64,000 bases of DNA from Tetragonia tetragonoides (lineage: Eukaryota > Streptophyta > Magnoliopsida > Caryophyllales > Aizoaceae), in assembly GCA_038025085.1 (NCBI GenBank), contig CM076151.1, positions 4,577,001-4,641,000 of the forward strand, given 5' to 3'. Numbering within the stretch: the stretch's first letter is position 1; each line of letters starts with the position of its first letter. Positions 13,398-26,100 of this stretch are shown here, in pieces. Both the position numbers and the translations under genes were made by a program. The notes under the pieces are model-generated. The model made no database searches, was not told the origin of the DNA, and saw nothing but the letters and a program-made list of their open reading frames with translations.

Positions 13398-14345
13398 TAA
13401 CTAACTCTTTAAATAAATATTAAATTCGCCTTTATTGTTACTCGATACATTATTGTAATTATAATGAGATTTTGAAGCAAGAAATTAAGTTGAATGTGCT
13501 TTTCTATTTTTGAAGCATCATATAGATTTATAATACCCCTTTTTTTCCTCTCTTTCTAATGGAAGACATCATTGGTATCATATCTTATATGTGTAGATTG
13601 GTATTTCCTTGTCACGGTGGATGACTAATCCCTATTAGGTTTTAACTACAACATTATAGAGTATATGTTTTGAAGAAGTGGAAAGATGATGTAACTTGTT
13701 GGTTTTATCAGTCAAATATATATACAAATTAAACAATCTTGGTGTAGTATATAAATTTCTCTTTTATTAATTAATATATTCATATGGGCAGGCTATTGGT
13801 TTACTTTGTACAATTTAGTGAACCCATTTATTTAAGTCAATTTCATCAATCTTGATAAGAATGACAGTACTTTTGAGATAGATATGCATATAGTACTACA
13901 TACTATGATGTAACCATGCCACTAATATGTTATCTTGAAAGCTAAAATGGCGGTCATCATTTTGGTTATTTGTTTGCACTAGTTTGTTAGTTTGTGTTCC
14001 TGATCAGTTGATCACTACTCAAAGATGAGTGCGACCAAAAGAAATATATGGGTATGAACTGAAGTGCAAGCTAAAACTGCTTTTGTTCATGTCTTTTCTT
14101 AGCCACTAGGCCACTTCAACCACAACTAATTCTTGATCCAACATAATCTGTTGTGTCAAAACTCAAAAGTAATGCTCAAATTAAAAGATCTTTATCACCA
14201 TGCTTATTGTGCTACAGATAACATTGTATGAAGTTTAGCCTTTTCTTTTTTTATACAAAAAGAAACAGATTTTGTTTCATATAGGTTAATTAACTTAATA
14301 ATTTGTACTCTCAAAAAAAAAAAAAAAACCTTAATACTTTGTACA
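13398..14345. other. AT-rich spacer between CCR and satellite array 1
   Basis: Probably CCR 3' UTR for the first 150 bases or so, then AT-rich spacer with an A tract at about 14314-14328. No gene or element seen. Confidence 0.5.
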
Positions 14346-17307
14346 TGGATGAAATCGGAGTTCAGGGATTCGGAAGACCTTCTCGAGGTGTCGGAGGTCC
14401 TATAGGGTCATGATAGACCCCCAAGAAAAGTTTGGGCAAAAATGACAACCGACCCCAGAAAGCCAAAAAATAAAAGCTATAATCCACGACTTTTGGGCTT
14501 CCAGGCGACCTTGGAAAGAAAGTCGATATTTCCGCATCACATCATAAGGGACACGCCTAGGGGACATGCAAAGCCTGCTAAGTCGGTTATTGGGTCCTTG
14601 ATAGGCTTAGACGACCGTTTTACAAGACATGCACTCTAGGCTAGAGTCACGCCGGAACACCGAAAGTATGGGTGAAATCGGAGTTCGGGGACCCGAATGA
14701 CCTTCCCACGGGACACCTTTGGTCAGGATAGACCCACGGGGCCACGGGACAAGTTTGGGCAAAAAAGACAACCGGGCCCTGGAAAGCCGAAAGAAGAAGG
14801 CTATAATCCACATTTTTGGGCTTACAGAAGGCACCGAAAGGAAAGTTGATATTTCTGCACCACATCGCACGGGACACCTTTAGGGGAGATGAAAGGCCTC
14901 TGAAGTCGGTTAACAAGTCCCTGGTAGGCTTAAACAACCGTTTTACGGGACACACACTCTAAGGATCGGAATACCGAAATGGGTGAAATCGGAGTTCAGG
15001 GACCCGGATGACCTTTCCGGGGCACCGAAAGTCCTCTTTGGTCAGGAGAAACCTCCGGGAAAAGTTTGAGCAAAAATGACAATCGGGCCCTGGAAAGTCG
15101 AAAAATGAAGGCTATAATCCACGATTTTTGGGCTTCTAGAAGGCACCGAAAGGAAAGTTGATATTTCAGCATCACATCGCACGGGACACCTTTAGAGGAG
15201 ATGGAAGGCCTCCAAAGTCGGTTATCGAGTCCCTGGGGGCTTAAACAACCGTTTTACGGGACATACACTCTAAGGGTCGAAACACCGAAAATATGGGTGA
15301 AATCGGAGTTCGGGGATTCGGATGACCTTCTCGGAGCACCGAAAGTCCTCTTTGGTCAAGATAGACCACCGGGAAAAGTTTGGGCAAAAACGAAAATCGG
15401 GCCCCGGGAAGCCAGAAAATGAAGGCAATATTCCACGATTTTTGGGCTTCTAAGAAACCGAAAGAAAATTTGATATTTTTGTACCACATCGCACGGGACA
15501 CCTTTAGGGGAGATGAAAGGCCTCCAAAGTTGGTTATCGAGTCCCTTGTAGCTTAAACAACCGTTTTATGGGGCACACACTCTAAGGGTCGGAATACCGA
15601 AAGTATGGGTGAAATCAAGTTCAGGGACCCGAATGACCTTCCCGGGGCACTGAAAGTCTTCTTTGGTCAAGAGAGACCCCCAGGAAAAGTTTGGGCAAAA
15701 TTGACAATCGAGCCCCAGGAAGCTGAAAAATGAAGGCTATAATCCACGTTTTTTGGACTTCCAGAAGGCATCGAAAGGAAAGTTGATATTTCTGCAGCAC
15801 ATCGCACCGGACACTTCTAGGGGATATGGGAGACCCCCAGGGTCAGTTGTTGGATCCATGGTAGGCTTAAACAACCGTTTTACAGGACACACACTCTAAA
15901 GGTTCTAACACCGAATGTATGGATGAAATCGGAGTTCGAGGACTCGGATGACCTTCCCGGGGCACCGGAAGTCCTCTTTGGTCAGGATAGACCCCCTGGA
16001 AAAGTTTGGACAAAAATGACAACCGGGCCCCGGAAAACCGAAAAATGAAGGCTATAATCCACGAATTTTAGGCTTCTAGAAGGCACCAAAAGGAAAGTTG
16101 ATATTTCTGCACCACATTGCACGAGACACCTCAAAGGGAGATGGGAGACCCCTAGGGTCGGTTGTTGAGTCCTTGGTAGAGTAGTATGCTTAAATAATCG
16201 TTTTACGGGATATACACTCTAAGGGTCCAAATATCGAAAGCATGAGTAGAATTGGAGTTCGAGGACCCAGATGACCTTCCCAGGGCGCCGGAAGTCCTCT
16301 TTGGTCAGCATAGACCCCCGGGAAAAGTTTGGGCAAAAATAACAACCGGGCCTCAGGAAGCCGAAAAATGAAGGTTATAATCCACGATTTTTAGGCTTCC
16401 AGATGGCACCGGAAGGAAAGTTGACATTTATGCACCACATCACACTGGACACCTCTAGGGGCCATGAGAGACCCCTAGGGTCGGTTGTTGGGTTCCTGGT
16501 AGGCTTCAACAACCGTTTTACGGGACATACACTCTAAAGGTCCGAACACCAAAAGTATGGGTGAAATCGGAGTTCGAGAACCCGAATGACCTTCCCGAGG
16601 CACTGGAAGTTTTCTTTGATCAGGATACACCCCCGGGAAAAGTTTGGGCAAAAATGACAACTGGGCCCCGTAAAGTCGAAAAATGAAGGCTATAATCCAC
16701 GATTTTTGGGCTTCCAGAAGGCACCGAAAGGAAAATTGGTATTTCTGCACCACATCGCACGAGACACCTTTAGGGGAGATGGGAGACCCCTAGGGTCGGT
16801 TGTTGAGTCCCTGGTAGGCTTAAAAGAGTGTCTTACTAGACACACACTCTAAGGGTCTGAACATCGAAAGCATGGGTGAAATTGGAGTTCGAGGACACGG
16901 ATGACCTTCCTCGGGCACCGGAAGTCCTCTTGGGTCAGGATAGGCCCCCGGAAAAAGTTTGGGTAAAAATGACAACTGGGCCCTGGAAGCCGAAAAATGA
17001 AGGCTAATAATCCACGATTTTTGGGCTTCCAGAAGGCACTAGAAAGAAAGTTGATATTTTTGTACCAAATCGTACGAGACACCTCTAGGGGGGCATGGGA
17101 GACCCCAGGGTCGGTTATTGGGTCCCTGGTAGACTTAAACAACCGTTTTACGAGACTTCAAAACACCGAAAAAATGGGAAAAATCGGAGTTTGGGGATCC
17201 AAATGACTTTTTCGGAAATCAGGGTTCCTTTTGGTAATGGACCCTCAGAAGAGGGTTGGGCAAACATCCCAACGGCCCCCTGGGACGGAAAATTAAGGCT
17301 ATAATCT
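14346..17307. repeat. Satellite array 1 (about nine units of 311-321 bp)
   Basis: GC-richer tandem repeat. A landmark phrase (ataatccacg) recurs at about 14483, 14804, 15117, 15431, 15742, 16062, 16380, 16696 and 17010, giving a period of 311-321 bp. Each unit also holds gaaatcggagttc, aagtttgggcaaaaatgac, gcttaaacaaccgtttta and acacactctaagg in the same order. Units differ by scattered substitutions and small indels. Open frames seen on both strands arise because the unit is GC-rich and close to a multiple of three, so I do not treat them as genes. It ends in a diverged unit before 17308. Confidence 0.95.
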
Positions 17308-17533
17308 TTGGTCAAAATTTCTACTTTGAAATGTCCAAAATGCTTGCTAAGGTGGTATTTGACCTAAGTTGTGGGTAACTTCTTTTTTCGCCTTATTTTC
17401 CCTCACAAACCTTTTCCTCCATCTTCTCCTCACAACCACTTTCAGTTTCCAAGGCCTTTCCCTCCACCTCCTCCTCACACTGCGTTTATTTCTACCTTCA
17501 TTTTTTATTTCAAAGTTTGACACCCATAGTAAG

Positions 17534-17856
17534 TAGGGCTATTCATAACCGGATATCCGATTTCGGATAGTGACTTATGATATCTGATATTCGAAAAAGT
17601 TATTTTTTTCTTTTTTAGGTAACTTTAGTTTGGTTATGTTTCGGATATTTTTGGGTATTTTGGATATCCGAATCCGAAAGTAGCTATTCGAAAAATTCCA
17701 TAATATCCAAAAATTTTGGAATATTTTGTCGGAAATCTGAAATTTCAAAGTTGATATCCGAATCTGTATCCGAAATTCCGAAAATTCGGATATTCATTTT
17801 TTCGAATCGGATATTCGGATCGAATGGTCGGATACGGATTCTTTTTAACGGCCCTA
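17534..17856. mobile_element. hAT-like MITE rich in GGATATCCGA motifs
   Basis: Ends read TAGGGCTATTCATAACCGGAT and, from the other side, TAGGGCCGTTAAAAAGAATCC, a pattern typical of small plant hAT elements. The 8-base flanks ATAGTAAG and CTAGTAAT share TAGTAA, suggesting a decayed 8-bp target duplication. The interior is packed with GGATATCCGA-like palindromes and AATTTTTCG stretches and has no coding capacity. It lies 95 bases upstream of the PPR start codon, so it falls in that gene's promoter or leader. Confidence 0.6.
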
Positions 17857-17951
17857 CTAGTAATAAGTACTAGTACTGTATTGTCTAATTTGGTACCACC
17901 TCTATTAACGTCTGATCTCTGCTTGATGCAAAAATTTCACCTAAATATCGA

Positions 17952-19612
17952 ATGTTGGCCAATTGGATCAGAAATGGCTGCTTACATCAAGCTTTGACCA
18001 CCCTTCTAGAGCAACCCAGATCAATTTCACAGCTCAAACAAATCCATGCTTTGCTAATTTCTTCTGGGCTCTCACATAAACACAACCACCACCCTTCTAC
18101 TTCAAAAATATTCTCTCTCTTCGCAGATTCATCTAATGACGAAAATTACACTTACCAGTTATTGCTCCATAGTCCTGGACAATCAATTCTCAACTGTAAC
18201 AGCGTTATCAGGGGTTATGCCAAGAGTAAAAGCCCAAATAAATCGATTAGAGTTTTTATTGAAATGCTGCGATATGGGGTTTGCCCACATCATTTTACGT
18301 ACCCTTTTCTTGTTAAGGCTGCAGCTCGTCTTTTGTCACTTAAACATGGCATGTCAGTGCGACAGTGCATGGTTGTTTGGTTAAAAGTGGGCATGAGTTA
18401 GATTTGTTTATTCAGAATTCTTTGATTCATATGTATGGTTCATGTGGGGAGATTTTGTATGCACGTAAGGTTTTCGATAAAATGCCTCAAAGAAGTACGT
18501 TTACGTGGAACTCTATGTTGGATGGGTATGCTAAGTGTGGGGATTTGAAAAGGGCAAGAGAAGTGTTTGAGTTAATGGTTGGTAAGGATGTTGTGTCGTG
18601 GAGTTCTCTCATTGATGGGTATGTTAAGGGTGGTGAGTATAAGGAAGCGCTTGCGGTTTTTGAGAGGATGAAAGATATGGGGTGGATTAAGGCCAATGAG
18701 GTGACTTTGGTGAGTGTTTTGTGTGCTTGTGCTCATTTAGGTGCTCTTGATCGAGGGAGATTGATGCATCGGTATATTGTTGAAAATAAGCTGCCTTTAA
18801 CTATCATGTTGGTCACTTCGCTTGTGGACATGTATGCTAAATGTGGAGCGATAGAGGAGGCCTTGGTTGTGTTTAAATGGATACCAAAGGATAGAACCGA
18901 TGTTTTGTTATGGAACACCATCATTGGAGGGCTTGCGAACCATGGTTATGTGCATGAGTCGCAAGATTTGTTTGTGGAAATGCAAGCTATAAGAGGAGTT
19001 AAACCGGATGAGATCACATACCTATGTCTTCTATCTGCCTGTGCTCATGGAGGATTGGTAGATGAAGCTTGGCGGTTTTTTGAATCTCTTGAAAGAAATG
19101 GCATGGTACCGAAATCTGAGCATTACGCTTGTATGGTGGATGTTTTAGCAAGGGCAGGTCAAGTGACAAAGGCATACGAATTTTTGAACAGGATGCCTGT
19201 GCAGCCTACTCCTGCAATGCTGGGTGCCCTTCTTAGCGGTTGTATGAACCATGGACAGTTAGAGCTTGCTGAAATTGTTGGGAAGAGGCTCATTGAGGTT
19301 GACCCAAATCACGATGGCAGATATATCCGCTTATCCAATGTCTATGCAGCAGTCAAGCGTTGGGATGATGCAAAATCGATGAGGCAAGCTATGGAGACAA
19401 CAGGGGTGAAGAAGGCTCCTGGGTTCAGCTATGTGGAAATTTTCGGATCCCTCGAGATGTTTATAGCACATGATAAGACACATCCAAAGTCAGTAGAAAT
19501 CTACAGTATGGTGAATCTTATTGTAAAGCAAATGAAAATGGTTTTAAACTCTGATGAGCAATGGAACATTATTTACTTTTTTTTTTTATCACCCTGGAAC
19601 ATTAGTTACTAG
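17952..19612 (+). CDS. PLS-class PPR protein (E subgroup), single exon, frameshifted by an 8-bp insertion
   Basis: Pentatricopeptide repeat proteins of this class bind organelle RNA, often for C-to-U editing or processing. The reading frame starts at ATG 17952 and runs in phase to about 18359 (…LKHGMSV). The homologous protein resumes at 18368 in another frame (HGCLVKSGHELDLF…) and ends in TAG at 19610-19612. The eight bases 18360-18367 (CGACAGTG) are extra, and removing them restores one frame of about 550 codons. Repeats show the usual landmarks: LIHMYGSCGEI, WNSMLDGYAKCGDL, WSSLIDGYVKGGEYKEAL, SLVDMYAKCGAIEEAL, WNTIIGGLANHG and PDEITYLCLLSACAHGGLV. An E-type tail follows (PGFSYVEIFGSLEMFIAHDK), without a DYW domain. 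From memory it most resembles the Arabidopsis At5g08305 type. The last 20 or so residues look like non-homologous run-on. Without the fix the ORF ends at 18401, after 149 residues. Confidence 0.8.
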
Positions 19613-20167
19613 TTTGTCCTCATGGTTGCATTTTCATTTTGTTTTCCTTCCCGTTTCTTTATATGGCATCAGGCAACCATAACACTGGAGCTTAGAGACA
19701 TCTACGATTTTGTTTGATTTGGCATCAGTCCACTGACTCAACCGCAACACTAACACTGGTTGAAAGCAGCATTTTGCAAAGATCCTGAACACACTGGTTG
19801 CATCAGTTGCATGCTCTCAAAATGGTTGCGTTAGAACATTCATCAACTGATTCAGTATAAGGGTATAAGTTTATTTCTACCAGTATATTATAGTAAAAAG
19901 TCTGCTATTATTTTGAACTTGAAACCTAGTATGCTTCCTATGATTAACAACTTTCATCAGAAAAATACTCTCTACTCCCAACTTACTAGAATCTCAGCCT
20001 CTTAACTGGAAAAGGTTACGATGACAATAACATTCATGAACTTCCGCCAGACATTGACAATCTGAAATGAGAATACCTATTGGATTGGCCGGTTGGCCCT
20101 CCTAAAAAGTTCATGAACATTATTCTCATCTTCGCCAGCTTAACTGAGAGTCTGTGACCTGCTCTAA
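19613..20167. other. Convergent intergenic region
   Basis: Lies between the PPR stop (+) and the NRAMP stop (-), so it should hold both 3' UTRs. No element or extra ORF of note. Confidence 0.5.
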
Positions 20168-23100
20168 TTACTCAACATCTACATTGGCCCTTCTCTGAGG
20201 TAGCTGCATGCTAACTATGTCTTCACGAGGAATCTGTTGATCTTCACGCACTGTAAGTGACAGAAGGTGGGAACTCTCCCTGTTTTTCCGGATGACTAAG
20301 TATGCTATCGCAGCCAAATATATTAATAATGCCGAAAATCCAAATATTCCAGAAAATATGACAGCTACGAGTTTTAACTTGCTGTGTAACAGTAGCTTGA
20401 TAAAGCTGCCTACTATAAAGAAGATGTTGATGCCCATGATCAAGGAGCCAATGAGCCAGGTGATTGCTGAAATCTGCACAGGAGACAAAAACAGAAGAAT
20501 ATAGTCAACACTCTAAACAGAAGAACAGAACTCCTGGCAATTTTCTTTTGTGCCCGAGATTTAGGAATAAAATTCTAGTGGTATCTTTTTTATAGCAATG
20601 GCTTCTATAGGCCTCTAAGGCATAGGATAAATGAGGTTAGTGCCTGGGTTCAGTGGGTTTAACCATGCCTATCCAGGTCCCAAACCCAAGCACATTGTCC
20701 AACCCCCATCCCCACCCCCCGAAAAAAATATATAAATAAATTCAATACAGCTACAGAATGTGGCCAGAAACATGCATGGTTGTCTTGACTTGGTGAAGGA
20801 AGAACTATACACCAAACTGTAAAAAGTTGATCTGTGTATTCTTCAAAGAAGCATATTCTCGACTGTTGATATGCCACCAGAAGAGCCAAATACTAGCACA
20901 CAGTTCATGGTGATATATCTATGTATACCATACACTTGATATATTCACAGTTGGTGCTATTGAATGTTCTTTGCAATTATGCAGTGCCAAGTATCAACTG
21001 TGCATTTTAACTAGCAAGAAAACTTACCATGAATGAGTTGGCATGAACACCCATCTTTGTTGTGCTGCTAGTGAATTTGAGAAGCGGAATGAGAGCAAAT
21101 GGGAGTTCGAATGATAAGATCATCTGTATTGGCATGGGAAGAAAGCTTAGCTGAACATGAGCACTTAAAAAGTATTCTTTTATAGAATATCTCGGATTAC
21201 GTCAGATTCTCCTTGCTGTTGCTCTCATCATACATAATAAGTACTATAAAGAGATTGGTATCACAAAATGTATTGATAAGTCAAATTTTAGTGATTTCGA
21301 AAGCAGACATGATGAATAAGTATGGTGTGACTCCTGCTTTGTATGCCTCTTCGGTAGAAAAGCTTGCATACATGCCAGTCAACCTAGGGTTTACAAGGCC
21401 CATTCTAGGCAAAAGAAAACTAGTAAATATAAGCAACAACACGGACTAAACTGACAGACAGATTAATTTTAGTAGGAAAGTAGATTATACCGATGCAATA
21501 ATGATCAACTGCCCGGCTCCTGAAGAACCACCAATAAGTGCGACAATTAAACTAGGGACAATAGCCAAGGATCTAGTCAACAAGTTCCTTAGCCATGGTT
21601 CCATTCGTAAATCAAGAAAGCCCTGCAAACAAGAATATAAAGATGAGAAAAATTGTAGCAACCAAGATGCAGGCATATAAATTGACAGCTTTATTTCAGT
21701 ATGCTACTAAAACAAAGTTTGCAAGTTTACATCAGAAAGGTAGGAGATAGGATATGTCAAAAGGTTTTACAAAAATGAAGAAAGACTGAGGTGACTTTTA
21801 CATTCCCATCTTATTTCACAAAGTAATGACTACAACATAACAACGTTAGTAATGTCAGGCCTCCAAAAATAAAAATTAAAAATTTATGGGGACAAAGCAC
21901 AGTAGATCAATTGTCAGAAACTGCACTGTGATAGACAAGAGCCCAACTTGCTAGGTTACACCAGAGTCTATATTAGAGCCTTAGAGGTGTTCCATTTGTG
22001 ATGTGCTGCCTTACCCTAATGTCATTTGTTTTTAACTCTCATTCAAATCAGCAATTCTACCCATCATGCTAAGGGAGTGATTATTCATTGATAATCCAAT
22101 GACACATTGCACATTACATATAAACTTAAAGTGCGTCTGATGCACCAAATTAGATAAAGATGAAAAAAAAAAATCAAATAAATGATGGTAAGCCTCAAAG
22201 CTCCTAAGTAATCAAGGTGGCCTTCTGCAGACAGTTTGAGATTGTATGCAGTTATAGTTCACAGGTGGATCTTCCATACGAGTGCTGCAACAAGTGAAAG
22301 AGTTATATTTGGACAAAAACAGCAAAGAATATTTAAGTAGTACATGAAGACTTAAGATGCATCAATAACAACAGGAATCCAAGCGGTAAATTAGTGTACC
22401 TGCATGACATATTGGCCAGCATATGTTCCAGTTATTGTCGAGCTCTGCCCGGATGCCAGCAAAGCTATTGCAAAAAGTTTTGAGCTCCAGTTACCCAAGA
22501 CATTCTGGAAAATTGAACAAGAGACCAGAATTACAAGTATGCCTATTGATTCTCCTCCCCCCACCCCTCCCAAAAAGTATAAGATGCTTTTTGATTTTAT
22601 TGTGAAAAGATTCAAATACTAGATATGAACAGATAAAATCTGCACTAAAAAGACTTCCAGAAAGTAACATGGTAAGGTATCAAAGGGGTAGAAACAGGGT
22701 TAATAACAGGAAAAGGTCAGCGTCTTGTGGACGATTGAATAATCAATATTAGCATACCCTTAGTAGAAATGATGCTTTGTTCAAGTCCAAGTCTTTGCAG
22801 TTCTTCTGATCTTCCACACTCAAAGAGGAATTGCAAACTGTACCACTGACAGCTATGACGGACACATTAATGAGAAACGCCACCTGTAGAGCAACTCCAC
22901 TTTCTATCAGATAGTACCTACAAGCCTCCTGTAAGAAAGTGATTGCACGTTTGCAGTGCTTTTGAGCTTGGAAAATATATAAAGGTATTTGAACATTAGG
23001 ACGGACAAAAGCCAGAGCATTACTAGATTGGTGAGCACTCTGTCCAGGAAATCCAATTGAATGACAGAAGGCAGACAGACAACATTAAATCCAATAGATC

Positions 23101-26100
23101 ACAAAACAAGGGCAGACACATTAGGTGACTAGGAAAATGAAAAGCATCTACTATTTACACCCAAAAAATCATCACATCATTTGATACTGTTGTTTCTCAG
23201 CTTCTCTAATCGAGCTGAAAGGGTCGTTGTTGACTTGTTGGAAAATTTCAGCTTTGGATTATAGTGGACTGAATCAAAATGGAATTTATATTTCTAGTTA
23301 TAAACTATTATGTGCTTTCTATTTGTGGTGAAGTAGCAGACAATATCAATTATCAATCTATTTCCAATTACAGATATAAGTGAAACAACCTCTTTGTAAG
23401 GTTGTGTGCTCCTAACCCGGCCCCCAACCCAGCCCAAAATGGGAGCTTAGTGACAGGCATGAAGTAATGACATTGGGTGATAACGTGGCACAGGAGAGAA
23501 GGTTTGCAGTTGAACGTCAGTATGTCCATTATTGACTCATTATGATCTTAATTCCGGAAGTACTTTCTTTGTTAACCCAATTGAGCAAAAGAAGGCATCA
23601 TTCAAAGGTATAAGAAAATACAGTAGCCTCTTGAGTTGTTAAGAAGACGAAAATATCAGCTGAGGATCACCTAATAGGCTAATACACCAGTAACTGACCA
23701 ATGCATTAAAGCAAATGTTTCACTTGTAATTTTCCTTCGAACTTCAAGGAGATAACTTTCAATAAGGAAATTTGTTCTCTCAAGTTCCAGAGTAATATAG
23801 AGTCCAACAGAGCAAAATTTGCTTTCTTGTTGGTATATGCAAACTAGGAATTCCAAGAAGTGATATTACCTTGATACCGCTAACAGAACGTGGTGTTTTT
23901 CTTGACAGTACCAATGCTGAATGGAGGAAGAGATTATGGCTGCATCAACCTCAATCAAAAACATTAAAGCCAATTCCAGCATGGGGCATGGTCAAAGGAA
24001 AACAACAAAATGGAAAAAGTTACGTCAACTTCAACTTAGTTGTCCAAGAAACTTACGGCATAACCATGGCACCAAGTAATGAAATGGCAAGGCCAGTTGC
24101 TCCATCTCCTTTGAGTTGAGGAACAAAAAGTCCATGCATGACTTCTGAAGCCTTGGGCTTTGCATATCCAAGCTCCACAAAGAAACACACAGCAATAGTC
24201 ATTGCAAGAAAAGCAATCAAGAACTCAAGTTTGCGCACCTGAAAAATCATTTAGATCAGAGCTGAAGTCAGATTCATTTGATTATATCTTCCATAAAAAC
24301 TTGTTCCAAATAGAAAAACTAAGATTTCAACATCGCACCCCATACTGCTGTAATGCAAGTAGAACCAGTGTGCTAAGCCCAGTCAGAAGGACACCAGCCC
24401 ATACAGGAATCTTGAATAGCATATTCAACGCGAAAGCTGTTCCGATCACTAGAAACGCAAGAAAACAAAAGTTAAAACATGCGCAATAAGGATGGGAAAC
24501 ACGGTAGATTTTGTTCAACTAAGCCAGGCAGACCCCTCGTTTCGGGAACTCGGTTACCACTATCTCGACATCGGGCGGACGCCTCCTTCCCTGGGGTGCC
24601 AGAAACTTCGGCTACCGCTATCTCAACCACGACAAACAAGGCCGGGGCGGACGCCTCAATTCTGGAGGGTATAAAGGAGGACAAGAGCCCACATAGGCAC
24701 TCCAATAGCAATTTACGCGACGCGGAAAAAGGCTTAGGATGTCGCTTCACTGTCCTTGTAACTGCCAATAAGCAGCTCAAAAACCTCCCAAAAAAGAAGA
24801 TTATGAGGTTTATTGGTTCTAACACGAGGAAACATGAACTATGCATAGCTTTCATGCCAGTTTTTTTTTCTTTTTTTCTTTTTTTCTTTTTTTCTTTTTG
24901 AGCTCGGCAACATATTTTGATAAAGAACACCACTAACTTCTCCACAATAACATGAAGTTTGAGAGAAATAGTAATATTTCTTCTTTTACTTGTTTGTTTT
25001 TTGGTTCTTTTACACAACCTAGCTTGTTTTTATAATCTTTAATAAAAGAAATACCCACAAAAGTAGATTAAAATTAAGAAAAACATGAAATCGCAAGGAA
25101 AAAAAAAAGAGGAAAAATTATGACAACTCATTATAATATTAGAGAAGGCTAGGGGCCTACCGGGAAGGGTAGGGGGAAGATGACTCGAGAGGGTGAGAAG
25201 TCGTAGTCCCAAGTGTATGTAACGAGCTCTTGGTAGAAGGGAGGGTTATGGCAAAAATGTATAGAAGTTAGAGCCTTATCACACTTAAGGAAAGAATCAT
25301 CAAAAGCAATGGGTGAAATAAGAGTTCGGGGGCCCGACTCACTTTCGCGGGGTAATGGGGGTCCTCCAGGATCACGACTTCACAATGGATCCCCCCGCAA
25401 TGTTTGGGCAAAAATCAAAACTGGGCTCCGCAAAATAAAAAATCGAAGGCTATAATCCACGTTTTTTAAGCATCCGGAGGCCACGGGACGAAAGTGGGTA
25501 TTTTCACACCACATCGCACAGGACACCCCTAAGACATGGCAGGCCTCGGGTCGATTAGCAAGTCCCTGGTAGACTTGGACGGACGTTTTAGGAACACCAC
25601 TCTAAGGCCTAAAACACCAAAAGGATAGAAGAAACCGGAGTTCGGGCACCCAGGGGCAAAAATCACAACCGGATGCTTGGAAGCCGAAAATCAAATGTTA
25701 TACGGCTTCCGGGAGCCCTAGAACGAAGGTAGATATTTTTGCACCAAATCGTACGGGTCGGGACACCCCTAAGGAACATGGGAAACCCCGAGGTTGGTTA
25801 TCAGGTCTTGGTTCACTTGGACGACTGATTTACATGACAGCACTCTAAGGGTCAGAACACCGAAATCATTGTTGAAATCGGAGTTCGGGCATCCCCCTCA
25901 CCACATCGCACGGGACACCACTATGGGACATGGGAGGCCCCCGAGGACAGTTTTCGGTCTCTAGTAGGCTTGGACAATTGTTTTACGAGACAAAAATCTA
26001 AGGGCCAGAACCCCCGAAAGCATGGGTGAAATCAGAGTTCCAACACACGGATAACCTTCCCGGGGCATGCGCGGTCCCCTTGGGCTACGATGGAGTGCCT

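Noticed and set aside
13195..13404. 69-codon open frame overlapping CCR exon 5
   Set aside because: It is an alternative frame of the CCR last exon; the CCR frame is clearly the conserved one.
24472..25017. 181-codon and 140-codon open frames on opposite strands in NRAMP intron 5
   Set aside because: They cover the GC-rich insert and a T/C tract and include low-complexity Lys or Phe runs. I see no domain.
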